A program made the translations under genes and the position numbers. From Afipia sp049747295 (lineage in GTDB: Bacteria > Pseudomonadota > Alphaproteobacteria > Rhizobiales > Xanthobacteraceae), in the NCBI RefSeq assembly GCF_049747295.1, contig NZ_JBMHJM010000001.1, positions 4,774,001 to 4,838,000 of the forward strand: DNA of 64,000 nucleotides, written 5' to 3'. A model generated the notes under the pieces. The model searched no databases. It saw nothing but the letters and a program-made list of their open reading frames with translations, and was not told where the DNA came from. Shown here one piece after another: positions 17,488 to 26,958 of the stretch. The first letter of the stretch is position 1; every line of letters starts with the position of its first letter.

Positions 17488-19341
17488 TTACTTCGCGCCT
17501 GCCGTTTTCTTGTTCGCTTCGAGGCCGACCGTCCGTCCCGGGAAGCCCGCCACATCGAAGTAGCGCTGCTCCAGGACGCGCTGGAACTGCAGCACCGTGC
17601 GCAGGCCATTGGCATCCGGCTTCGAGGTGAGGGTGCCGGTATAGGCCTTCGGCGTCGCACCGTTCGGCATCGCTTCGCTCATCACACGGCCGATCAGTTT
17701 GCCGTTGGCCTTGCGGCTGATGCCGATCAGCTTGGCGGCCGTCATGCCGACGTCGGCGTTGCTCACCGGCAAAGTATCGACGTAACCGGCTTTGAAGTCC
17801 GGTCCCATCGCCGCCATGAAGTTCATGGTGTCGCCGCGGCTGAAGCTGCCATGCATACCCTGACCCTGACGAAGCACCGTGTCGGCGATTTCAACCGAGC
17901 ACAACACCGGCTCGTCGCAGCCGACCGCGTAGGAGCGGAAGTTGACGACGATGGACGGGTGCGGCGTGACCGAGCGGCCGTTCAGGTTGAGGGCCGACAT
18001 CGGCAGCGCACCGGGGAAGCGGCCCAGGTTATCGTCAACGAAGATGCCGCTGACGTAATCCTGCTCGAGCAGCGCCTTGACGGTACGGCCCGCCAGCTTG
18101 CGGTCGTTGCTTGGAATATAGATCAGGTCGGAGCCGCCGTTGGTGGCGACCACCAGCTCCGGCTTCGTCGGATCCTTTCCGAGAACGCCGTTGCCGGCCT
18201 TCGGATAGGCGTTGTCGCCGACGCGTGCGTTCTTGTCGTTCGGGTCGAACAGCGGCAGATCGAGCGCCTTCGCGAGGTCGAGCGCAAGGAAGCCGAGCGG
18301 CAGGAAGCCTTCCGGCGTGTCGGGATAGGTTCCCTTCACGGTCGGGCTAGTCTTGCTCTCCTTCGAGATCGTCGAGAAACCGTGGTCGGCGGAGACGATG
18401 ATGTTGGTCGAAGCCGAGAGCCCGAGATCGTCGAGCGTCTTGCGCAACTGCGCGAGGTTGTTGTCGGCGTTCTTGATGGCGGCCAGCGAAGCCGGTCCGT
18501 TGATGCCGGGTGTCAGCTTGTTCAGGCTGTCGCCCTGGTTGTGCTGGGTGCCGTCGGGATCGCGTGACCAGAACACCAGCACGAACGGCTTGTTGCGCGC
18601 CTTGAACATCGGCAGCACGACATTGCTGGCGACGTCGGCGAAGTAGGCCTGTTGGTCGATATTGGCGACCACCGTGCCCGGTGTCTTCATGTTGCCGGAC
18701 TTGCCGTTGTCGCCGCGCCCGGGGGCCTTGAGGGGCAGGTTGGCCGCGTTCAGCGCCGCCTTCATCTCGTCGGACAGCGGGATACCGATCAGATTGCCAT
18801 CTTTCCCCACCGCGCCGGTCTGATCGTCGACGGTGATGGTCTTGGTGCCGGTGCGCTCGGTATGGTCGAACAGCAACGTCGGGCCGAGCTTGCCCACGGC
18901 AGCGGTGCTGTAACCAGCCTGGCGCGCGGCCTTCAGTAGGGTCTCTTCGTCGAGATAGTCGCCGCCGAACTGTTCGTCGACATCGCGGAGAACCTGGTCA
19001 TGCTCGAGGAAGGGCACCACGCTGCCGTTCTGGGCGGCGGCCGGATGGCCGGTATAGATCGAGTTGCTGAAGGTGCCGGTGTCGCCGAGATAGTGACCGG
19101 TCGACATGCCGGAGGCGTTGGCCATCGTGAACGTCGGAAACAGGGAGTGTGAATTCTTGAAGTTTACGCCCTTATCTCGGATTTCGGCCATGGACGGCGC
19201 GGTTTCCGGCGTGACTTTGAGGGCGCGCAGACCGTCTGGAACGAACAGAATCAGGTTGCGAGGCTGGTTGTTTTGGGCGAAAGCCATTGAAGACGATAAC
19301 GCCAGAAAAGCTAGGGAAACGACCGGGATGGTGCGGCGCAT
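17488..19341 (-). CDS. Secreted alkaline phosphatase-superfamily protein (phosphodiesterase/nucleotide pyrophosphatase-like)
   Basis: 617 residues from ATG 19341. A Sec signal peptide (residues 1-22, MAFA cleavage) is followed by an alkaline phosphatase-superfamily domain: NLILFVPDGLRA, a nucleophile region around LFPTFTMANASGMSTGHY, FWSRDPDGTQHNQG and VSADHGFST, which supply the expected metal-binding Asp/His. It probably hydrolyses phosphate diesters or monoesters in the periplasm; the substrate is unknown. The frame stays open upstream to 20988, antisense to the carboxylase gene, but the signal peptide fixes the start at 19341. Confidence 0.85.
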   Translation of the reverse strand: MRRTIPVVSLAFLALSSSMAFAQNNQPRNLILFVPDGLRALKVTPETAPSMAEIRDKGVNFKNSHSLFPTFTMANASGMSTGHYLGDTGTFSNSIYTGHPAAAQNGSVVPFLEHDQVLRDVDEQFGGDYLDEETLLKAARQAGYSTAAVGKLGPTLLFDHTERTGTKTITVDDQTGAVGKDGNLIGIPLSDEMKAALNAANLPLKAPGRGDNGKSGNMKTPGTVVANIDQQAYFADVASNVVLPMFKARNKPFVLVFWSRDPDGTQHNQGDSLNKLTPGINGPASLAAIKNADNNLAQLRKTLDDLGLSASTNIIVSADHGFSTISKESKTSPTVKGTYPDTPEGFLPLGFLALDLAKALDLPLFDPNDKNARVGDNAYPKAGNGVLGKDPTKPELVVATNGGSDLIYIPSNDRKLAGRTVKALLEQDYVSGIFVDDNLGRFPGALPMSALNLNGRSVTPHPSIVVNFRSYAVGCDEPVLCSVEIADTVLRQGQGMHGSFSRGDTMNFMAAMGPDFKAGYVDTLPVSNADVGMTAAKLIGISRKANGKLIGRVMSEAMPNGATPKAYTGTLTSKPDANGLRTVLQFQRVLEQRYFDVAGFPGRTVGLEANKKTAGAK

Positions 19342-19518
19342 AAGGGACTCGCTTTTGAAAGATGGGCTAACAAGCAGTGCAGCTATGCCGAACGGTATGT
19401 TGGTGTAGTTTTTGTCTGCGACAGAATTGTTACAACCCGCCGTGCATGGCAAATTGCTCCTGCCAGCTCTGACAAGCCCGGCGCCCGCCCTCGACATAAA
19501 CAGATCAAGAAATAACGC

Positions 19519-21534
19519 ATGTTCAAAAAGATCCTGATCGCAAACCGCGGCGAAATTGCCTGCCGTGTCATCAAGACCGCGCGTCGCATGGGCATCAAGA
19601 CGGTCGCCGTGTACTCGGAAGCGGACCGCGATGCGCTTCATGTCGAGATGGCGGACGAAGCGGTGTTCATCGGGCCGCCGCAGGCTGCCGAAAGCTATCT
19701 GGTGATCGAGAAGATCGTCGAGGCCTGCCGCCAGACCGGCGCGGAAGCGGTTCATCCGGGCTACGGATTTCTCTCGGAGCGTGAGGCTTTCCCGCGGGCG
19801 CTGGCCGCGGCTGGCATCGTCTTCATCGGCCCGAACCCCGGTGCCATCGCGGCGATGGGCGACAAGATCGAGTCCAAGAAGGCGGCTGCCAAGGCGAACG
19901 TTTCCACAGTGCCCGGCCACCTCGGCGTGATCGAGGACGATGGCCATGCCGTGAAGATTGCCGATGAGATCGGCTATCCGGTGATGATCAAGGCGTCCGC
20001 AGGCGGCGGCGGCAAGGGCATGCGTATCGCGCATTCGAAGGCTGAGGTCGCGGAAGGCTTCAACCTCGCCAAGGCCGAGGCCAAGTCGTCGTTCGGCGAC
20101 GATCGCGTCTTCATCGAGAAGTTCATCGTCGATCCGCGCCATATCGAAATTCAGGTGCTTGGCGACAAGCACGGCAACGTCATCTATCTCGGCGAACGCG
20201 AATGCTCGATCCAGCGCCGCAACCAAAAGGTGATCGAAGAGGCGCCGTCGCCGCTGCTCGACGAGGCCACCCGCCGCAAGATGGGTGAGCAGGCGGTCGC
20301 GCTGGCGAAGGCTGTGAACTACGATTCCGCCGGCACGGTCGAATTCGTCGCCGGCCAGGACAAGAGTTTCTACTTCCTCGAGATGAATACGCGTCTGCAG
20401 GTCGAACATCCGGTGACCGAGCTCATCACCGGCATCGACCTTGTTGAGCAAATGATCCGCGTCGCGGCCGGCGAAAAACTGACCATCGCGCAGAAGGATG
20501 TGACGCTGACTGGCTGGGCGGTAGAATCCCGCGTGTATGCCGAAGACCCGTTCCGCAACTTCCTGCCGTCGATCGGGCGTCTTGTGAAATACCGGCCGCC
20601 GGCCGAGACCAAGACCAACGACATTACGCTGCGTAATGACACAGGCGTCCAAGAAGGCGGTGAGATCTCGATCTATTACGATCCGATGATCGCCAAGCTG
20701 GTGACGCATGGTCCGTCGCGCGCAGCAGCCATCGAGGCGCAGTCGCACGCGCTCGACGCGTTCTATGTCGACGGCATCCGCCACAACATTCCGTTCCTCT
20801 CGGCGCTGATGAACCATCCGCGCTGGCGCGCGGGCAATCTCTCCACGGGCTTCATCGCCGAAGAATTCCCGAAGGGTTTTGGTCCGCGTACGCCGGAAGG
20901 CGATGTGGCGCTTCGCATCGCTGCGGTGGGCGCCGCGGTCGATCACATTTTGGGCGAGCGCAAGCGGCAGATCTCCGGCCAGATGCAAGGCCGCGCCGTA
21001 TCACGTGAACGCCGCCGCGCGGTCTGGCTCGATCGCAGCGAGCTCACGCTCGAAGTCGGGCGCGAGGGCGAGGGCATTGCCGTCCGCTTCCTGGGCACGG
21101 ATGGAGAACTGGGCCAGCCCGTCGAGCTGATCTCAAACTGGACGCCGGGCGACGTGGTCTGGCAGGGCACGGTCGGTGGTCATCCAATAGCCGTGCAGGT
21201 GCGGCCGATGCCGAACGGCTTCCGCCTCGCATACCAGGGTTATGAAGTGCCGGTGCAGGTCTACACCGAAACCGAAGCGATGGCCGCGCGCCTGATGCCG
21301 GTGGGATCGCAGGCGGATAGCGGCAAGAAGGTGCTGTGCCCGATGCCGGGTCTCGTGGTGTCGATTGCCGTCACCGAAGGGCAGGAGGTGAAGGCGGGTG
21401 AAACGCTCGCCGTTATCGAGGCGATGAAAATGCAGAACGTGTTGCGGGCTGAGCGCGACGGCACCGTGAAGAAGATCCACGCGGCGGCCGGCGCGACGCT
21501 GGCGGTCGATGCACTGATCCTCGAATTCGCGTGA
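19519..21534 (+). CDS. pccA: Biotin-dependent acyl-CoA (acetyl/propionyl-CoA) carboxylase alpha subunit
   Basis: 671 residues. Seen: biotin carboxylase N domain (FKKILIANRGEIACRVIKTA), ATP-grasp with ASAGGGGKGMRIAH, catalytic FLEMNTRLQVEHPVTE, the BT domain and a C-terminal biotinyl domain with the biotinylated Lys in EAMKMQN. It carboxylates biotin and passes CO2 to a beta subunit. The usual propionyl-CoA (methylmalonyl) pathway role is inferred. No beta subunit is in the window. It probably forms an operon with the next gene, which begins 7 bp after its stop. Confidence 0.95.
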   Translation: MFKKILIANRGEIACRVIKTARRMGIKTVAVYSEADRDALHVEMADEAVFIGPPQAAESYLVIEKIVEACRQTGAEAVHPGYGFLSEREAFPRALAAAGIVFIGPNPGAIAAMGDKIESKKAAAKANVSTVPGHLGVIEDDGHAVKIADEIGYPVMIKASAGGGGKGMRIAHSKAEVAEGFNLAKAEAKSSFGDDRVFIEKFIVDPRHIEIQVLGDKHGNVIYLGERECSIQRRNQKVIEEAPSPLLDEATRRKMGEQAVALAKAVNYDSAGTVEFVAGQDKSFYFLEMNTRLQVEHPVTELITGIDLVEQMIRVAAGEKLTIAQKDVTLTGWAVESRVYAEDPFRNFLPSIGRLVKYRPPAETKTNDITLRNDTGVQEGGEISIYYDPMIAKLVTHGPSRAAAIEAQSHALDAFYVDGIRHNIPFLSALMNHPRWRAGNLSTGFIAEEFPKGFGPRTPEGDVALRIAAVGAAVDHILGERKRQISGQMQGRAVSRERRRAVWLDRSELTLEVGREGEGIAVRFLGTDGELGQPVELISNWTPGDVVWQGTVGGHPIAVQVRPMPNGFRLAYQGYEVPVQVYTETEAMAARLMPVGSQADSGKKVLCPMPGLVVSIAVTEGQEVKAGETLAVIEAMKMQNVLRAERDGTVKKIHAAAGATLAVDALILEFA

Positions 21535-21541
21535 GGCCCTA

Positions 21542-22411
21542 ATGATGGTGCCGAAGCAAAAGCGTGACGCGTTTCGGGCCATCCTCAAAGGCGAGAACGT
21601 CATTCGCCCGGGTTCGGTCTATGATCCGATCTCGGCGCGGATTGCCGAAGACCTCGGCTTCGAACTCGGGCTTCTCGGCGGATCGGCGGCGTCGCTGACG
21701 ATCCTGGGCGATCCCGATCTGCTGCTCATCACACTCTCTGAACTCGCCGAGCAGGCGCGGCGGATTTGCCGCGCGGGCAACATCCCCGTGCTGGTCGATG
21801 CGGACCATGGCTATGGCAATGCGCTGAATGTTCGCCGCACCGTGCAGGAACTCGAGGCGGCCGGCGTCGCTGGATTGACCATCGAGGACACGCTGCTGCC
21901 GCAGGCCTACGGACAGGCGAAACCGCAGTTGATTTCCCTAGAAGAGGGCGTCGGCAAGATGAAGGCAGCGCTCGGCGGCCGTCTTGATTCATCTCTCGTG
22001 ATTGTCGGCCGCACGGGAGCGGCCTCGATCACCAACATCGATGATGCCGTCGCACGCGCCAAAGCTTACGAGGCCGCCGGCGTCGATGCGTTATTCTTCA
22101 CCGGGGTGAAGACCCGCGCCGAGCTGAACGCAATCGCGTCAGCTACGACGCTGCCCATTATTCTTGGCACCTTCGATGGCGAATTGTCGGACACCGTGTT
22201 TCTCGGCATTCATCGTGTCCGCGTCGCCAACCAGGGACACGCGCCGATCGCCGCCGCGACGCAAGCGGTGTACGAGACCTTGAAGGCACTGCGCGAAGGC
22301 GTGTCGCCCAAGGAACTGAAAGGGCTGCCGTCCACTGAGCTGACCCATCGCGTGATGCGTGAGGCCGATGTCAAAGCGCGCAGCGCGGAGGTTCTGGGAC
22401 TTAAGCGTTAA
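21542..22411 (+). CDS. Oxaloacetate decarboxylase / isocitrate lyase-PEP mutase family protein
   Basis: 289 residues. PEP mutase/ICL-fold motifs are visible: GSVYDPISARIAEDLGFE, VDADHGYGNALNV (metal-binding Asp pair) and IEDTLLPQAYG. It matches the stand-alone oxaloacetate decarboxylase subgroup in length and motifs; methylisocitrate-type activity is less likely because the lyase Cys motif is absent. ATG 21542 follows pccA by 7 bp with a GAGG ribosome site, so the two are probably co-expressed in C3/C4 acid metabolism. Confidence 0.88.
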   Translation: MMVPKQKRDAFRAILKGENVIRPGSVYDPISARIAEDLGFELGLLGGSAASLTILGDPDLLLITLSELAEQARRICRAGNIPVLVDADHGYGNALNVRRTVQELEAAGVAGLTIEDTLLPQAYGQAKPQLISLEEGVGKMKAALGGRLDSSLVIVGRTGAASITNIDDAVARAKAYEAAGVDALFFTGVKTRAELNAIASATTLPIILGTFDGELSDTVFLGIHRVRVANQGHAPIAAATQAVYETLKALREGVSPKELKGLPSTELTHRVMREADVKARSAEVLGLKR

Positions 22412-22425
22412 TCGAGAAACCGACC

Positions 22426-22725
22426 ATGAGCGACATCGTCCGTCATATCTTCGTTCGCGGCCGGGTCCAGGGCGTCGGGTACCGGGCATGGATTGAAGGC
22501 GAGGCGAGTGCACGCAACCTCGAAGGCTGGGTGCGCAACCGCAAGGATGGATCGGTAGAGGCCGTCTTCGCCGGTCCGCTCGACACGGTGGAAGCCATGA
22601 TCGCGAAATGCCACTATGGGCCTAGCACGGCCCGCGTGGATGCCATCGACGACAAGATCGATGGCCGTGATGCTCTGCATGCGCGGCATCCGGGCGAACG
22701 GTTCTCGGTGTTGTCGACGATTTGA
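22426..22725 (+). CDS. acyP: Acylphosphatase
   Basis: 99 residues, the normal length. It hydrolyses carboxyl-phosphate bonds such as acetyl phosphate. Seen: GRVQGVGYRAW with the phosphate-binding Arg, and GWVRNRKDGSVEAVF with the catalytic Asn. It lies 14 bp after the oxaloacetate decarboxylase family gene on the same strand and may be part of that operon. Convergent with lipB. Confidence 0.93.
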   Translation: MSDIVRHIFVRGRVQGVGYRAWIEGEASARNLEGWVRNRKDGSVEAVFAGPLDTVEAMIAKCHYGPSTARVDAIDDKIDGRDALHARHPGERFSVLSTI

Positions 22726-22741
22726 CGGCAAATCGTATGTC

Positions 22742-23476
22742 TCAAGTCACAGCTTCGCGCAGGTCTGCATCCGCCGAGCCGAAGATCTCATCGAACGCTT
22801 GCCGAAGCGCGACGTCGACATCCTCCATCGTCACGGGCAGACCGAGATCGACCAGGCTGGTCACGCCATAGCGCGGGTCCTCGACGCCGCACGGCACGAT
22901 GCCCGTGAAGTGGGTGAGGTTGGGGTCGACATTGATCGCAAGGCCGTGCAGGGAGACCCAGCGCTTGAGGCGCACGCCGATCGCCCCGATCTTGTCCTCG
23001 TGGGCCGGTCCCTTTTCCGGCCGCGCCACCCAGACGCCGACCCGGTCCTCGCGCCGTTCGCCCCTGACATTGAAGGCGGCAAGGGTCCGGATCATGAGTT
23101 GCTCGAGGCTCGCCACGTAGGCCCGTACGTCCGGCTGCCGGCGCTTCAAATCGAGCATCAGGTAGACCACCCGCTGGCCGGGGCCGTGATAGGTGAACTG
23201 GCCGCCGCGCCCTGTGGAAAACACCGGGAATCGGGCGTCCAGCAGATCGCCGGCCTTGGCGCTGGTGCCAGAGGTATAAAGGGGAGGATGCTCCAGCAGC
23301 CAGACCAGCTCGGGCTCATTCCCGGCGGCGATGGCGGCGGCGCGCGATTCCATGGTCTCGAGCGCCTCCGGGTAAGGAACCGGCGAATTTGAGATCCGCC
23401 ATTCGACGGGAGGGCCGGAACGGGCGGAAAAGGGTGTCAAAACAAGGCTTTCACGCCGGTAGGACGTATTAACCAT
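22742..23476 (-). CDS. lipB: Octanoyl-[acyl carrier protein]:protein N-octanoyltransferase (lipoate biosynthesis)
   Basis: 244 residues from ATG 23476. It transfers octanoyl from ACP to lipoyl domains. Seen: FSTGRGGQFTYHGPGQRVVY, DKIGAIGVRLKRWVSLHG with the conserved Lys, and the catalytic Cys in FTGIVPCGVEDPRYGVTS. An in-frame ATG at 23512 would add 12 residues without resemblance to the family. Divergent from the FliN-like gene with almost no space between the starts, so their promoters must overlap the coding ends. Confidence 0.95.
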   Translation of the reverse strand: MVNTSYRRESLVLTPFSARSGPPVEWRISNSPVPYPEALETMESRAAAIAAGNEPELVWLLEHPPLYTSGTSAKAGDLLDARFPVFSTGRGGQFTYHGPGQRVVYLMLDLKRRQPDVRAYVASLEQLMIRTLAAFNVRGERREDRVGVWVARPEKGPAHEDKIGAIGVRLKRWVSLHGLAINVDPNLTHFTGIVPCGVEDPRYGVTSLVDLGLPVTMEDVDVALRQAFDEIFGSADADLREAVT

Positions 23477-23514
23477 TGGGTAACCATAAGTATGATGATC
23501 TGCCGTCATCATTC

Positions 23515-23778
23515 ATGTGCGGATTCAGGATCAAAGTGGCAACCCTCGATAACGTCTCGGTCGATTTGATGGTGGTTCTCGGAACCACGACCATGCCCGT
23601 TCACCAGGTTATGCGGCTCAGCCGCGGCGCGATCATCGAACTCGACGCCACGGAGCAGGACGAGGTCAAGGTCCACGCCAACAACCTGCCGGTCGCCAGC
23701 GGCGTGGTTGTGGTCAATCGCAACCGTATCGCGGTGGAAGTCAAGCAGATGCTCCCGCGGACGCCTGATCAAAGATAG
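23515..23778 (+). CDS. Short FliN-like SpoA-domain protein
   Basis: 87 residues, almost entirely one SpoA (surface presentation of antigens) domain: LDNVSVDLMVVLGTTTMPVHQVMRLSRGAIIEL and VHANNLPVASGVVVVNRNRIAVEV. This fold forms the C-ring of the flagellar switch (FliN) or type III secretion. No flagellar genes surround it. The start could also be GTG 23536, which has AGGA at good spacing. It is divergent from lipB. Confidence 0.85.
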   Translation: MCGFRIKVATLDNVSVDLMVVLGTTTMPVHQVMRLSRGAIIELDATEQDEVKVHANNLPVASGVVVVNRNRIAVEVKQMLPRTPDQR

Positions 23779-23887
23779 TTCGTAAGGCCTGTGACAAGGT
23801 CTCTCGGAGGCCTTGTCCCCCCATCTTCGATTTGTTACATGGGCGCACCAAGACGTGGCCCGGTACGAATCCGGAGCCGGTTTTCCA

Positions 23888-23972
23888 GCGCTCGTGGCGG
23901 AATTGGTAGACGCGCTGCCTTGAGGTGGCAGTGAGTAAAATCGTGGGGGTTCGAGTCCCTCCGAGCGCACCA
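23888..23972 (+). tRNA. tRNA-Leu (anticodon GAG)
   Basis: The 7-bp acceptor stem GCGCTCG (23888-23894) pairs with CGAGCGC (23962-23968), followed by A and an encoded CCA. The anticodon stem-loop is CTGCC TTGAGGT GGCAG with anticodon GAG, reading CUC/CUU. A long variable arm as in class II tRNAs and a GGTTCGAGTCC T-loop region are present. Intact. Confidence 0.97.
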
Positions 23973-24101
23973 AACTAAATTTCCTCAGAAAAATTGATCG
24001 GTTGAACCCGGCCCCTCACGCATCGGCGGAGCGGGGCAGGCCGGCGCGGGGGCTCCCTCGTACACTCAGGGTTTGCATTGGCCTGTCTTGCGTTACTTAG
24101 A

Positions 24102-24515
24102 CTAGTCGTTCGCAGGTATGGAGTGGTGCTCGTGCGCGATGCGCCAGTCGCCGTCGACCTTGCGCAGGCCCACGGTCAGACGAAATTGAAAACCCTCTTT
24201 GTCCGCTGGATTGCTGGACGAGTCGGGACCGCAGCGCATGATCGCAACGGCGAACGCGACGTCCTGGCCTGCGGTCACGGAGAGCTCTTGGATGTCGAAG
24301 GCTGTTCCGGGCTGATGATAGCGGAAAAGCAGGTTCCAGGTCCGTTCGTACGCTTCGATCCCCCTGCATTGCAGAGGTGGCGGCAAGTCGAACATGACCA
24401 TGTCCGGCTCATGATGAGCGAGAATGGCGGGAACATCGTGCCGGCGGACCGCGTCCGCCCAGGTTTCGAGAAGGGCCTTGATCCGGGTCTCTTCAATGTT
24501 GGCGTGTTCAGACAT
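24102..24515 (-). CDS. SnoaL/NTF2-like (DUF4440-type) protein
   Basis: 137 residues, one cystatin-like NTF2 fold: an N-terminal helix (TRIKALLETWADAVRRHDVPAILAHH), then PDMVMFDLPPPLQCRGIEAY and a C-terminal sheet ending KVDGDWRIAHEHHS. Family members are small ketosteroid isomerase-like proteins with varied or unknown functions. ATG 24515. It is monocistronic and divergent from the FixK-box operon that begins at 24748. Confidence 0.85.
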   Translation of the reverse strand: MSEHANIEETRIKALLETWADAVRRHDVPAILAHHEPDMVMFDLPPPLQCRGIEAYERTWNLLFRYHQPGTAFDIQELSVTAGQDVAFAVAIMRCGPDSSSNPADKEGFQFRLTVGLRKVDGDWRIAHEHHSIPAND

Positions 24516-24681
24516 GGTCTAGGCTCCTTGTGCTCTTAGAGAGGCCCGAATCCGACGTGGGAGTGGTCGTGCGACTTGGGACGTGGGAGCGAAGACGGCG
24601 GCGCGGCGGACGCGAATATTGAAACTGTAGGTGGCGGAAACGTCCAGCATTCTCGCGATTTCAACCTCCTGCGCGCGACGC

Positions 24682-24695
24682 TTGAGCTAAATCAA
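24682..24695. promoter_or_regulatory. FixK/FNR box upstream of the DUF3141-pta-ackA operon
   Basis: TTGAGCTAAATCAA matches the FNR/FixK consensus TTGA-N6-TCAA exactly. It is centred about 59 bp before the DUF3141 start. The surrounding 16 bp (CTTGAGCTAAATCAAG) differ by one base from the box at 31822-31835. Low-oxygen activation is inferred. Confidence 0.75.
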
Positions 24696-24747
24696 GCCTC
24701 TCGATCCTCCAACCGCCAGATTAGCGTGGAGGCGAGGATCACAGCAG

Positions 24748-26958
24748 ATGTCCGATCGATCGGAAGTCTCCCGCGAAAAGAATCCAGGAATCTTCGCGTC
24801 CGCCATCGAATACCTCGTGGACTGCGGACAGCGCAGCGTCCTGTTTCTCGACGTGATGCGCAAGCGTGGCGTGCAGTATCGAGAGCATCTCGCGGAAACG
24901 GCGCCTCACGTTCTTGATTACTCCATTGAACTGGTTGCGGATGGAAGGAAGTTTCCGCGGCCAGTGAATTATGCGCTTGTTCGCATAGCGCCGCCGGCCA
25001 ATGTGGAATTAGACCCGAAGCGCCGACCCTTTGTCGTTGTGGATCCTCGCGCCGGCCATGGTCCAGGCATCGGAGGATTCAAGGCTGACAGTGAAATCGG
25101 CGTGGCGATGAAAGCAGGCCATCCTTGCTACTTCATCGGCTTCTTGCCGGAGCCTATACCCGGGCAAACCATCGAAGATATTGCCCGAGCCGAGGGGGAA
25201 TTTCTCAAGCAAGTGATCGCGCTGCATCCGGATGCCGAGGGAAAGCCTTGTGTCATCGGCAACTGCCAGGCCGGCTGGGCAGTGATGATGCTTGCGTCAA
25301 TCCAACCAGATCTGTTCGGACCGATTATTGTCGCCGGCTCGCCGCTGTCCTACTGGGCAGGCGTGCGCGGCCAGAACCCGATGCGCTACCTCGGTGGGCT
25401 GTTAGGAGGAAGCTGGCTCACGGCGCTTTACAGCGATCTTGGTGGCGGAAAATTCGACGGCGCATGGCTGGTGCAGAACTTCGAAAGTATGAACCCATCG
25501 AACACGCTATGGACGAAACAGTACAATGTTTACGCGAACGTCGACACCGAAGCAGAGCGGTATCTCGAGTTCGAGCGCTGGTGGGGTGGCCATGTCAACC
25601 TCAATGCAGCGGAAATTCAATTTATCGTCGATGAGCTTTTCGTCGGCAATAAACTCGCTGCCGGTCGTATCAAGACGTCCGACGGTAAGGTTGTGGATCT
25701 GCGGAATATCCGGTCGCCGATCGTGGTGTTCTGCTCCAAGGGTGACAACATCACTCCGCCTCAACAGGCATTGGGTTGGATCCTCGATCTTTATGAAGAC
25801 GTCGATGAAATAAGGTCGTACGGACAGACCATCGTCTACACGGTACATGAGACAGTAGGGCACCTCGGTATCTTCGTGTCGGGAGGTGTCGCTCGGAAAG
25901 AACACAGCGAGTTCTCGAGCAACATCGACCTGATCGATGTGCTTCCTCCCGGCCTCTACGAAGCGACCTTCGAGGCGAAATCCGATCAAACAGCGAATGC
26001 CGATTTCGCGTCCGGGCAATGGGTCATGCGCTGCGAGCGGCGGACCCTCGATGACATCCGCGCCATGGGAGAGAACTCGCCGGAGGACACGCGTCGCTTC
26101 GTAACGGCAGCCCGTGTATCCGAAATAAACCTGGCGGCCTATCGAAGTTTCGTTCAGCCCTGGGTGAAGGCGATGATGGCCCCCCAATACGCCGAATTCC
26201 TGCGCAATCTGCATCCCTTGCGCCTGCAGTACGATCTGTTTGGTGACGATAATCCGGCAACGAGAACCGTCGCCGAAGCTGCGGACAATATTCGGGACCA
26301 TCGCAAGCCGGCAGCAAGGAACAATCCCTTCCTCGCTCTGCAAGAAAGCTATTCAAAAAGCGTTGTCAGCGCGCTGGACGCCTGGCGCGATCTGCGGGAT
26401 GCCACCAGCGAGTCGCTCTTTCTCGCGATCTACGGATCGCCCGCGCTTCAGGCGGCGGTCGGCGTAGATCCTAATTCGGCACCTGCTTCCCGTCCCAAGA
26501 TGACGGAAGAGCATCGCAGGGCGCTCGATACGCGCATCAAAGAGCTGAAATCGAAGATCGAGCACGGCGGGCTACGCGACTGCATGATCCGCGGATTGCT
26601 CTATGTCGGTATGGCGCGAGGCATGGTTGATGAGCGCAGCCTGGAAGCCTTGCGCCGGGTCCGGCTGAACGATCGCAGCTCAAGACTCTCTTTACCGCAA
26701 TTCAAGACGTTGGTGCGGGAGCAATTCTTCATGCTTCTGCTTGAGCCGGACGCCAGCTTGAATGCTATCCCGAAGTTATTGCCGAAGAGCGTCGAGGATC
26801 GGCGTCACGGTTTCGCAGTCATTCGCGACGTGCTGTCGGCAAGTGCCGAAATATCCGGTGAATCGGCCAGGCGCCTTCGCAAGATCGCGCAATTGTTTGG
26901 TGTCGACGAGAAGGGCGAGGGAGGCGTGCCCGCCGGCAGGAAGGCCAAAGCGTCCTAG
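24748..26958 (+). CDS. DUF3141 alpha/beta-hydrolase protein, PHA synthase-like
   Basis: 736 residues. The N-terminal ~390 residues form an alpha/beta hydrolase fold resembling poly-3-hydroxyalkanoate synthase. The nucleophile elbow is GNCQAGW with Cys173, and Asp333 (VFCSKGDNITPP) and His372 (ETVGHLGIF) complete a Cys-Asp-His triad as in PhaC. The C-terminal ~350 residues are helical and specific to DUF3141. The product may be a polyester synthase or acyltransferase using acyl-CoA; this is untested. First gene of a FixK-box operon with pta and ackA. The TAG stop is the start of a repeat (26957-27029). Confidence 0.85.
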   Translation: MSDRSEVSREKNPGIFASAIEYLVDCGQRSVLFLDVMRKRGVQYREHLAETAPHVLDYSIELVADGRKFPRPVNYALVRIAPPANVELDPKRRPFVVVDPRAGHGPGIGGFKADSEIGVAMKAGHPCYFIGFLPEPIPGQTIEDIARAEGEFLKQVIALHPDAEGKPCVIGNCQAGWAVMMLASIQPDLFGPIIVAGSPLSYWAGVRGQNPMRYLGGLLGGSWLTALYSDLGGGKFDGAWLVQNFESMNPSNTLWTKQYNVYANVDTEAERYLEFERWWGGHVNLNAAEIQFIVDELFVGNKLAAGRIKTSDGKVVDLRNIRSPIVVFCSKGDNITPPQQALGWILDLYEDVDEIRSYGQTIVYTVHETVGHLGIFVSGGVARKEHSEFSSNIDLIDVLPPGLYEATFEAKSDQTANADFASGQWVMRCERRTLDDIRAMGENSPEDTRRFVTAARVSEINLAAYRSFVQPWVKAMMAPQYAEFLRNLHPLRLQYDLFGDDNPATRTVAEAADNIRDHRKPAARNNPFLALQESYSKSVVSALDAWRDLRDATSESLFLAIYGSPALQAAVGVDPNSAPASRPKMTEEHRRALDTRIKELKSKIEHGGLRDCMIRGLLYVGMARGMVDERSLEALRRVRLNDRSSRLSLPQFKTLVREQFFMLLLEPDASLNAIPKLLPKSVEDRRHGFAVIRDVLSASAEISGESARRLRKIAQLFGVDEKGEGGVPAGRKAKAS

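Noticed and set aside
19342..20988. Long minus-strand open frame continuing upstream of the secreted phosphatase, across the carboxylase gene
   Set aside because: It is antisense to the strongly supported pccA, its composition is Arg/His/Asp-rich and unlike a protein, and the phosphatase has a clear signal peptide starting at 19341.
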